From the NCBI GenBank assembly GCA_028554755.1, contig JAPTOF010000026.1, positions 620,001 to 684,000 on the forward strand: DNA of 64,000 nucleotides, in the 5' to 3' direction. Shown piece after piece: positions 13,301 to 24,800 of this stretch. This stretch comes from Cordia subcordata. Taxonomy: Eukaryota > Streptophyta > Magnoliopsida > Boraginales > Cordiaceae. Every line of letters starts with the position of its first letter. Within the stretch, counting starts at the first letter, position 1. Made by a program: the position numbers and the translations under genes. A model generated the notes under the pieces. That model worked only from the letters and a program-made list of their open reading frames with translations. It did no database searches and had not been told where the DNA came from.

Positions 13301-15839
13301 TTCTCACAAATTTCGTAGAGTATGAGTAGGGATGAGGATATAGAGGAGAGTTTTGAGAGTTCGGAGGGTGCCTTAGTGCAGGCAAGTGATGTATAGTCTT
13401 GGTGTATAGGCATCTTCATCTAGTGGGATAAGGCTTGGTTTGGTTTCTTTTGATAGGGTTGGAAGAATGACAAACATCATGAGGAGGTTTCAATTTATTC
13501 TGTTTGTGAGACTAACATATAGAGCTTTCATATTGTTCAGACCTGTCTCATAATTACTTCTAGTGTATAGGCATCTTCATCTAGTGGGATAAGGCTTGGT
13601 TTGGTTTCTTTTGATAGGGTTGGAAGGATGACAAACATCCTGAGAAGGTTTCAATCTATTCTGTTTGTGAGACTAACATATGGAGCTTTCATATTGTTCA
13701 GACCGGCCTCATAATTACTTCTAGTACGCCTGTTAAAAGGTGTTGAAATATGGATGTAGTACACTTTAAAAGGGTATAGGAGGATCTAGATGAGCTGGAC
13801 GGAAACACTCACACAATAACTAGCGTCCATGGAGCTAATGAAGGGTGTGCCGGAGAAAGATGAATGGCATTCTTTGATCTGTATAGAGGGTCCAAACTAG
13901 TGGAATAAAGCTTGTTTGCTTTGATTTGGTTATTTCATGCACAAAATGTGGAAGAAGATTTTAAATAATACTCTTTGCTTGCTGCTTCTTTCTTGAGGTT
14001 CTTGGGTACATGTTTGTCCATTCTTTATTTCTTCTTGATGGTCCTCACAATTATATTTTTCAATATCTCATAAATATGTTCACTTGTATTACCCATATTA
14101 ATTTAGCCATCCTATTGCCATTGTGCACTTTGCTTGCCATGGACTTTAGTCCATGGAAATGTTTTGGGGGTTTGTTATAGGGAAACAAATGAGTGGATGG
14201 CTATAAAATGGTAGGGAAGGAGAAAATTATTTGTCCATCTCTTGCTTCGTTTTTAAGGATGTGTGAAGTAAAAGAAAGAAAATTGATATTTGGTTAACTA
14301 AACACAAAGAAGAAGAAATCTATGTGTTTCTATTTCCTTTTAACTGGATTGACTACTTATGTTTATTTGTTAAGATAAAAAACCTCAAAAGCCAGAATGT
14401 ATAATGTAGGTATTGGGAAATTTCCCGTGGATGAACCACCTTTCCTTCTGTGATTTGTTTTCTCCAGTTTTGTAGCTAAACAAGATTTGACCTTTCTTTT
14501 TCCCTTTCTTTCGCTCCCACATGTGAGCTATGCGCATTCCTTACCATTACACATCATAACCCTTAAAAATTTATATGTGCGTGGCTTGTAAGATCTAATG
14601 TGTTTTATTGTGTCCAGGAATTTCTTCGTTCAAGCCGTGCGCGGAGACGGTATTGGGCAAGGAGTTATGCTGGATGGAGACGGTTCAATGCATCACAGCC
14701 TAGTGCTGCTCATATTGCTTTAACATCTCTTGAGAATGCAGGTCGTATAAGTTTTATGATTACACAAAATGTAGATAGGTAAGAGGTCTTTCTAGGTCTC
14801 ACTTGTCAAACTTAATAAGCTTGGTTCACTGAAAATGCATTTCTTCTAGGCTGCATCATCGGGCAGGCAGCAATCCTCTTGAATTACATGGGACTGTATA
14901 TACCGTTGTTTGTACGAATTGCAATTATTCCATTTCTCGGAATATTTTTCAAGATCACGTGAAGGATCTTAATCCAAAGGTCAGTCATTATGACCATGTT
15001 TTGGCATTTGGTTTATCAATTCGAAATAAGGCCCTTCTGTGGTAATATTTTCTGTGTTCTTCAAATAGTCTTTGACATGTTTAAGAAGTATGATGGTCGG
15101 AGGTTTGTGAACTATGGCCTTTTTTTTTTTCCTTCTTTTATGGAATAGAAGAACTACAAGGGGCTAACCTCTTTGCAAGAATATATATCATCATCTAAAA
15201 GTTTGTTGTTTTTTGGAAAGAAATTCTATGGTTTCTCGTTGTAGGGTTAGTACCTCATATTTTGTGTGGGCATTGTCAATCTTAATAAGCTTGGTTTACT
15301 AAAAATGGATTTTTTCTAGGCTGCATCATTGGGCAGGCAGCAATCATCTTGAATTACATGGGACTGTATATACTGTTGTTTGTAGAAATCGCTATTACTC
15401 CATTTCTTGGAATATATTTCAAGATAATGTAACGGATCTTAATCCAAAGGCTAGTCATTGTGATAAAGCTTTGACATTTGGTTTACCAATTTAAAATAAG
15501 GCCCTTCTGCGTTAATATTTGCTGTTTCCTTTCAATAATTTGTGACATGTTTGAGAAGTATAATGGTCTGAGCTTTACGAACTATGGCCTGTATTGATTA
15601 TACCCTTTATAGAATACAAGAACTACGAGGTGCTAACCTTTTTGCAAGAATACGTGTCACCATCTAAAGTTTGATGTTGTTTGGAGAGAAATTATATGGT
15701 TTCTCATTGTAGGGTTAGTGGCTCATATTTTGGATAGGCCTTAGAAATCTTGATTTTGGCCAAATTAGGAAACTCGTTCCTACTAGGATTAGCTTTTCCT
15801 TGATCTATAAATACTAGATTAGTCTATTGTATTAGCTAT

Positions 15840-15870
<31 letters not shown>

Positions 15871-18800
15871 GTATGAGGGCTCTCAAGCCTGGAGCCCCCT
15901 CCATAATGCATTCATTTGTTGCATAGTGAAAACCATCTCTTTTGCTCGTCGATGTAGGCTTAAAAATTAAAATGTTCATTGTTATCTTTCTTCGGTTTTA
16001 TCTTTGTTTTGGCATCCCAAATTCTTAACAAGTTGGTATCAGAGCTTGGTTTGGAGAATTAGCATGATGACATGGTTGAAACACATACCATTCGGAATTT
16101 GGGCCTAGAAATTGAATTTTTTTCATCCATAGATTGTGGTCACAAAAAGTATATCGTTAGAATTCTCTTAAGGAAAGGAGCACAACTATATTTATGCTGT
16201 TGGCATTTGGATGCAGGATTTGCTAAAAAATTGACCTTAAAGTTGCTGTTTTGCATACCTGAAGTTGAAGTTTGATCTTGGGTAGATTGAGTCTTGATAG
16301 CATTTCCTAGAGGTGCTCGTAAGTTATTTTAACATGCTGAATTCGAATTTGTGGTTTGTTTGGCCAAATTTTGAGTGGAATTGTGTGTTTTTGGGTAAAC
16401 TAAGACGGTCTTGACTGTTGAGTTCAAGCTAGTGAGATTGTTAGATGAACTATTTGGTCTTCTTATGAGTACGATCCTTAGGGTAGCAGTTGCATTGGAG
16501 AGAAGTGATGAAGACACTACGCGGTTGTGGAGATATGGGCCACAAATGCAGGAAGGAGTTGAATGTGAGGAATTAGTGGATTTCGTGTTGCAGAGAGTAT
16601 TTAAGGAGGCATAATTTGATGAGTGTGTGTCTTGGGAAAACAAAATGAAGCGTAGTTTAGTAGGGCAATCATGTGGATTCTTTTCAAAGGTAGAGATTAC
16701 TTGTGCGGATGCATACGTGTGGGTGATTAGTGGGTACTTGAATATGGTGGCTTTTCTCAAAAAGGTGTCGAGTAGGAGATGGTGGTAGAAATAGATTGGT
16801 GAACGTTTCATGGAGAACACGAGTTGTAGTAATCTGGTTAAGGTGCATGATAAGGTGTATCTCTGAGTTGGTTTAGCCTATTTTGCCATGGAGCAAGTGG
16901 AGCTAGTAGAGAAGCTCATATGGTTCCAAGAAATGGTAGAGGAGATAGTTTAATTAGCTAAATTGATAGGTTGAGATGAGTGTCTCAAGGATGTGCATTA
17001 TGATGCGGCACCAAATGAGGAGTGGACGAGGATATGAGGTATTGCCGTTAGAGACTTATATTCTGTCTTGCAATGATGGGTATGAATGAGCTAGACTGCT
17101 GTGGTGAGATCATTTGGTTATAGTCTTGGAGAGACTGGTTGATGCCGTTGATGAAGACAAGGAACTTCATGTTTACGGATTTGAGGATGAGGGGGAATAA
17201 TAGTAGCATTAGGCTATTAAAGATTCTATAAGGGATGCGCTTAATTGACTTTTCACTTGCGGGCAATATTTGTAGAAGTGACATGGCACTATAGGGATAT
17301 TGGAAAGTAGTGAATGAGTTCCTCAAATTGTTGCTGGGCATTGTAGATGTTGGTTCAATCTTTGGATGACCAAGGAGATTCCAGCACAAGTGCTAGGAGT
17401 GTGGCTAGGGACTTGTGAGGTATGGGCAATGCATGGCAATGGCCTCTGTGGGGTTGTATAGCAGTTGAAGCAGAGATGAAGTCGAAGTTGTTGATGAGGA
17501 GTAAATATGGTCCAAGGTAGAGATTTGTATGGTTAGTGGCCTGTATTTTGGACTGGCCTCAGAAGTCTGATTTTGGCCAAATTAGGAAACCGTTTCCTAC
17601 TAGAATTAGCTTCTCCTTTTCTATAATTACTAGCTTAGCCTATTGAATTAGGTGTGAGATAGAGTGAGAAGAGAGGAAGGGGTGAAAGCTTTAAGCACAA
17701 GCACAGTCCACAATTTATTCGTTTGTTGAATAGGTTATCTCTTGTTTGCCCGTGGGTGTAGGCTTAAAGGTTGAACTACAGAAAATTGGGTTTCTCAGTT
17801 TTTATCTTTCTTTGGTTCTATATTGGTTATTGCTTCAAATGTAATGAATCGGCTCATTGACGTTAGTTTGTTGATTGTGATTTTCAGTTTATAGCTCCAT
17901 GTATAATCCATTCTGACTAAATTTGAGTTGCAGTGTAATCATCGGTTCACTTAAGAAATAACAAGTCTTGTTAAAATAGTGATGGGCGATCAACAAACTA
18001 AATCATTTTCTGGATATAGACATAAAGTTCATGGGATTTTGATATTTTTGATTTCCGAAGGCAAAGCTATAGCTACTATTAAATAAAAATAAGACATTAG
18101 AGTTTTGGAGAGAATGGCTTGGTACATATTATGTACGTAGTCTTATTAGTAGTACTGGGTAATAACACAAAGTTTTGTAATTCCCCGATGTGGGAGAATT
18201 ATAATAACACTACTAACTAATACTAATAACTACTAACACTCCCCCTCAAGCTGGAGCATAGATATCATATATGCTCAGTTTGTTACAAATGTACTCAATA
18301 CGATGACCTATCGAGGATTTAGTAAAGAGATCAATTAATTGATCATTTGAATTAACATGTAATGTAACATTCTCTTTAGCTAACACTTTACTCCTCACAA
18401 AGTGACAGTCTACTTCAATGTGCTTGGTTCTCTCATGAAAGACTAGGTTGGTTGCAATATGCATTGCTGCTTGATTGTCACATATAAACTTCATAAATTG
18501 AGAGCAATTCACTCCAAGTTCCTCCAACAATTGTTTCACCTAAATTAACTCACGTATCGCTAATGCCAAAGCTCTATACTCAGATTCTACATTTGAGTGA
18601 GCTACGACTAGTTGTTTCTTACTTTTGTCAGAGATGAGATTTCTACCAATAAAAACACAATAGCCAAAAGTGGACTGCCTATCATCAAGACATCCTACCC
18701 AATCTGCATCAGAATAGGCAACAATACTCATGCCTCCTCTCTTTTTGTATGGTATCCCTGTTCCTGGAGCACTCTTAATATACTGTAGGATCTGAACGAC

Positions 18801-21800
18801 AACATGCCAATGACTTTTCCATGGAGAATTCAAATATTGACTGACCACACTCACCGCAAAAGAAATATCCGAGCGAGTTATAGTAAGATAATTGAGTTTG
18901 CCAACCAATCTTTTGTACCTTCCTCGATCTTGTATGGCTCCCCCTCATTTGGTAGAAGTTTGACATTTAGGTTTATTGGTGACTTATAAGGTTTGCACCC
19001 AAACATTCCTGTTTCAGTCGACATATCAAGTGCATATTTATGTTGAGAAATAAAAATATCTTGATCTGAACGGCAACCTCGATGCCAAGAAATTAGGGTA
19101 ATTGTCCTAAGTCCTTTGTTTGAAAGTGCTAATGTAAACATGCCTTTAAGTCACATATACTTGTAAGATCATCTCTAGTTATGATAATATCATTAGCATA
19201 AACAATTAGTAACAACCTTTTCCCAGTAGAAATGTGTCGATAAAAGACCCAATGATCAACCCCACATCTTGTCAATTCAAACTTGATGACAACCTCACTA
19301 AATCGACCAAACCATTCCCGAGGTCATTGTTTAAGGCCATACAAAGACTTTAACCGACAGACCTTACTGAACTCCCCCTGAGCAACAAACCCTGGTGGTT
19401 GCTTCCTGTATACCTCTTCTTCAAGTATACCATTAAGGAAAGCATTTTTAATGTCGAGTTGATAAAGTGGCCAATCAAACATAGCTGCAAAAGCAAGAAC
19501 AATGCAAACCAAAGGCATCTTACCAACAGGGGAAAAGGTATCATTATAATTGACACCATAAACCTGTGTAGATCTTTTTGCGATAAGCGATCGACGGTGC
19601 CATCAGGAGAACACTTTAGTGTATAGATCCACGACAACCAACAATAATCTTCCTAGGAGATAGATCAACTAAATCCCATGTATCATTACATTGAAAAGCC
19701 GAAATCTGTTCCACCATTGCAGCATGCCAACCCGAATGTCCAAGTGCCTCTGTTAAATCAGACGGGATAGACACAGACGATAGAGAAGCAATAAACGATC
19801 GACACGAAGGTTGCAAAGAGGGGTAAGAAACAAAATTAGAGATTGGATGTTTAGTAGTACAAGAACAAGTACCTTTACGAAGTGCAATAAGAACATCCAA
19901 GTTAAAGGGTGGAGGAGGCAAAGGATTTAGAGAGGGCGAAGCCGGTGGCACAGAAGCATTAATAGGTGCACGAGAATGCCGGTGATAGGTCTTGAGGTCT
20001 AGACAGTCCAAGCGAGACCGAGCAAGATCATGAGATGGTAGTGTGCAGGCAAAGGTAGGACATCTAACGGAGCACTAAAGAGGGGTATAGGACGAGAAAG
20101 ATCGTCAATCACAAACATAGAGGAATAGGATGTAGAAGAAAATAAGGGTTGAGATTCAAAAAATGCAACATTAGCACAGGAAAAAAACTTGTTCAACTTA
20201 GGAGAGTAGCAATGATAGTCTTTTTGATGACGAGTATATCCAAGGAAAACACACTTAATGGCACGTGAATCTAACTTATCTGCCCCAGGAGTCAAGATAT
20301 GAACAAAGCAAACATACCCAAACACCGTAGGTGGTAACAAATAAATAGACTGATGAGAGAAAAGAATAGAGAATGGTATTTGATTTTGAAGAACAGAAGA
20401 GGGTATGCGATTGATAAGTTAACGTGCAGTAAGAACAACATTGTTCCAAAAATGAAAAGGACCATTCATATGAATAAGTAGGGTATGAGCAGTCTTAATT
20501 AGGTGCCTATTCTTGCACTAAGCAACTTCGTTTTGCTGAGGGGTATAAGTGCAAGAAGATTGGTGTATAATGTCGTGATTTTGAAGAAAAGAAGAAAAAG
20601 TTGTAGAAAAATACTCTTTGGTATTATCAGTTCGCAAAATACGAATAGACGCATTAAACTGATTTTTCACTTCAGCACAAAAAAAGGAAAACATGGAAAA
20701 CAACTCTGAATGGTCTTTCATTAAATATAACCAGGTAACACGAAAGAAGTCATCGATGAAACTAGCAAAATAATGGTACCCAAATTTGAAGACGTGACAA
20801 CTAGGCCCCCAAATATCAGAATGAACTAATTCAAATAGGGCATTAGCCTTCTTATTGACACGATTAACAAAAGATGTACGATTATGTTTACCTAACTGAC
20901 AAGACCCACAATTGATATTCCTAATACTACCCAAACTAGGGACCATGTGCTCAAGACTTGAAAGATTGGGATGACCAAGACGGCTATGGATTACTTCAGG
21001 TGTAGAGGCAACTGTGAAAGAAGTGGAAGAATCATCGTCAAGGTAGTAAAGGTGACAGAACAATTAAACGTTTTGGTTAAATTATTAATAAACAATAAAT
21101 TGCATGGAAAATTAGGAAGGTATGATACTGAAGGAAGGGAGATAGAGGATGTGGGACACAAGGAACCAATACTAGACACAGTAGTGGAAGAATCATTTGC
21201 AAGTTTGACAGGGGCGATTGATGTAAGAGGTTGAATATGAGAAACAAGAGAACGATTATTGCTCATATGGTTCGGCGCACTGAAGTCTAAAATCCACTTA
21301 CCAATATTGGACGAGGAATGAGAAAGATCTACAGATGTAGAAAGGGCAACATGTGCAAAAGAAGCAGTGGAACGTTGGGTAGCTTGCTGTGATGCTTGAA
21401 GTTGAAGATAGCACTTATACTCTGCTTCGGACAAGATAAAGGTAGGAGAATTGGAGTTGGCCTGCTGAGGTGGTAGAGCTGTCGGAGAGGGTTCTTCATT
21501 GTCTACATGGGCGGCATTAACACTACTAGAGGGTCGACTATGCAGATCCCAACATTTATCCCTAGTATGACCCATCTTGTTACAATAAGTACACTGTGGT
21601 CGAGAAGCATTACCGGATCGCCTTCCTGCAAGATCAACGCCTCGGCCACCACCACGACCATCACGGGAAGCATTGTCTTGTCGCCCACCAGGCTGAGATT
21701 GTATAACCGGAGTGGATTGGTCTGACGGATTGTAGAAGGGATTCACAATAGAAGCACGATCAAGGCGCGAATAAACTTCAGGCATTGATGGTAGTGCCTG

Positions 21801-24800
21801 ACCAAAAAGAATTTGAGAACGAATTGACTCGTACTGAGGAGGAAGGCCATGAAGCATAAGCACTACAAAGTATTGTTCATGTTGTTTCCGTGCAATATCT
21901 GTATCAGGAGGGAAGATATCATTGTATGCAGACATGGCACGTCGAAAGCGACCAAAATAAACTTAAGAGACCGTGATCATCCAACTGGATTTGGAAGAGA
22001 TCATTGACGACATCATAGATACGACTAACATTGCTGGTGTACATCTCTTTCGCCAAGGTCCTTATTGCCTTACAAGATAGACACTTATCAAAGACATTGT
22101 GCAATTTTGAGTCAATAGATTGCAGTAGTAAACTGGTAAGTTGGGCATCGACGCGCCACCAAAGCCATATATTTGCAACAAACAGAGTAGCTGGGCATTC
22201 TCAGTTAAATGATCTTCCAAACCTTGCCCTTTAAACCATGACATAACGGCAGAACTCCAACAAGAGAAATTACGATTGGTGAGTTTGGTCGTCGTAATTA
22301 CACGGGTGCCATTGAATGTGGGCACAACAATGGAAGTAGCTGATTCAGTATCCACCATAGTAGTAGCTGTAGAGGTATCCATACCATTGAGAAGACCAAA
22401 TGCAACAAACTAAAGGGCAAGGCAACAAGACGGAATTACCAAAAGAAAACACCGAAAACAAAGGAGGACTAACAACCTGTTGTCATGACATCTTCTTTCT
22501 TTTTTTTCTTTTTAGAGAACAAGACCACAAATTTCCATAAAAAAACATAGCAAGAAAGCCAAAAAAAGGCACAAAACTAGTTTGAAGCAGCAAGGAGAGT
22601 CGAAGGCACATGCTGCTGGCGCCGGTTGGTCGGCGCATGTGGGTCATGCATAGCAAGGTTGGCGTGTATGAGTAATGTGCCGCTCTGATAGTCACGCCGT
22701 GACACCAGTAGGCTTGTATCGATGCAAAGAGTCTAATGGTGTGTCTCGTGTTAAGAGGGGCTGTAGTTTGGAGTAGATTTGAGATTTAAGGGGAGAAAAA
22801 CCCCTAGGTGTTAGAAAGAGGGGTTGCTGGCGACAATGTGGATGGTGCCGGCGTTCTGGAGGTCGCCGAAGGGAAGGGATGGAATGGGTAAGGCATGTTT
22901 GCTGTATGGATATGCCGGCCTGGGGTTTCGTCGCTGGCAGTGAACAGTGCTGCAGGTTTTTTTTTTTTAAAAAAAATAAATTAAAAGTAGAGAAAGGGTG
23001 GGTGGGTGTTTTGGGTTTAGTGGGTGGTTTTAGGGTTTATTGGGGTTTTAGAGAAGAAGGTTTTTTGGGTGGAAGAAACCCTAATGTCCAAAACTTGGCT
23101 CTAGATACCATATTAAATAAAAATAAGACATTAGAGTTTTGGAGAGAATGGCTTGGTATGTATTATGTACGTAGCCTTATTTATAGTATTGGGTAATGAC
23201 ACAAAGTTTCCTAATTCCCCGATGTGGGAGAATTACAATAACACTACTAACTAATACTAATAACTACTAACAGCTACAGTAATGTATGATCTGCAGTGCT
23301 CTATCATTTAGATGCTTAACATGCTTATGTTGATGTTGGTCACTATGTTAAAAATCTTGCTTGTGCTGTTCTCAAAACTGAAGCTTTCAGACTTGCGTCC
23401 CTGAAATCTGGGGAGTGCAAAAGTACCAGAATATTAAGCTGTCCTCATGAATTTAGAATAAATAGTTCCATATCTTTTTTGTAATATTCAGATGCAGTGT
23501 ATGAATAATCTCTGGACAATATAAATGAAGAGATGAATGCTTCTCTCCTGATCTCACTCCTGATAACTAGGCTAAATTGCATATGGACATCCTTAACCAA
23601 CTCCGGACTTCTTTATTTGAGCTTTCTTTTACTTTGGTAATCAGGCTAGAGAACGTCTCTCTGGAAATAAAATTGGTCTCCCACTTGGGACTCTCCCTTG
23701 CCCCCCTTATCCTGTGAACACCGACTTCTTGAAATCAATTAAAATCTGTAGAATATGATGGTGTTCTTTTGCTAAGTAGAATTCTGGGACTTTTTCTCCC
23801 GCACCCCACAAGACGACCCCCAATTTCTCTTTCTGGGTATACATTGTGTTAAAAATTGAAGTCTATATAAAGAGAATCTCATCTCATTGTTCATGTAGTA
23901 CAATGCAAATATTGAAAATTTGTTGCTGGTTCTTTTTTTTTTCCCCTCCTTGTTGCTTAATTTATATGACTATGAGTTCTTTTAGACTGATATGTGTCCT
24001 GTTCTTTTGTCTAAGTTGTTTCCCCCTTAAAAAATTGAAAATTTTATTCTGTTTGGGTATTTCCTTTTCTGGATATTGCTGAGTGGATGCTATATGGAAC
24101 TGCAGTGGGCGGAAGCTATCGAAAATTTAGACTATGACAGCCGGTCAGATAAGAACTTCGGCATGAAGATAAGGCCTGATGGTGATATTGAAATTGATGA
24201 GAAATTCTGGGAGGAGGAATTCCAGATTCCTGGTTGTCGGAGATGTAGTGGGATATTGAAACCTGATGTAAGACCTTTCTTCCTCATGCTTAAATGTGGT
24301 CTGAATATTCTGCTGAAAGGTTGGGTTTTATTTCCAGAACAAGGATAATGGCTTGTAATTCTCAATGTGTGAATATCTGATGCTCACATTTGAGACATGA
24401 AGAACAGTCAACATTTATCTGTTGTTATAAGCTTTTCAATCCTTTTCTTTTCATTTCCTCTTTTGTGTCTAAAATGTTGTAATGGATATATCCATAAATC
24501 TGTAAGTCAACTGTAGCAATGAAAATCAGTAAATGTTAAGACCTGCGAGGGGTTAGGGAAAATATCAAGAAACTTTGCGGGACTTGAAAGCAACAGATAT
24601 GAACAACACATTTAAAACCCGGAGTGCATTTCAGAGTTGGAATCATAAATACAAACAGTCGAGATTTTCTCATGAGGGGGGGGGGGGGGGGAAGAAGAGA
24701 GGGGGAGTGCTCTTCTTGTGTTCCAGATGTGCAGCCTTGTCAATTTTTGTGCGTCATTTTTGTTCTAAAATTAAATAATAAAACAGAAATTAAGTTAAAT

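Larger units (their letters stand above)
10735..13960 (-). mobile_element. Decayed Ty1/copia remnant in SRT2 intron 5, split by a TRIM-like element
   Basis: Minus-strand translation gives copia fragments in order: protease/GAG-pre-integrase (13385-12790, with [10 protein letters not shown]), integrase C-terminal part (ERKH and HFWLAA near 11260-11200), then directly RNase H-side sequence ([10 protein letters not shown] and QYMHS near 11070-11030). Most of the RT is therefore deleted. The fragments are broken by stops and frameshifts. A purine tract reading CTTGAGAGTG on the minus strand near 10735 may mark the start of the 3' LTR. The 1.26 kb element 11378-12641 is inserted between its integrase pieces. 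The right end is undefined. Confidence 0.65.

Noticed and set aside
16329..16820. 163-codon minus-strand ORF inside the 2.1 kb LTR element
   Set aside because: Ser/Thr/Asn-rich, no motif of gag, protease, RT or integrase; looks like a chance frame.
23846..24348. ORFs around SRT2 exon 8
   Set aside because: They are intron sequence extending the real exon 24106-24267.
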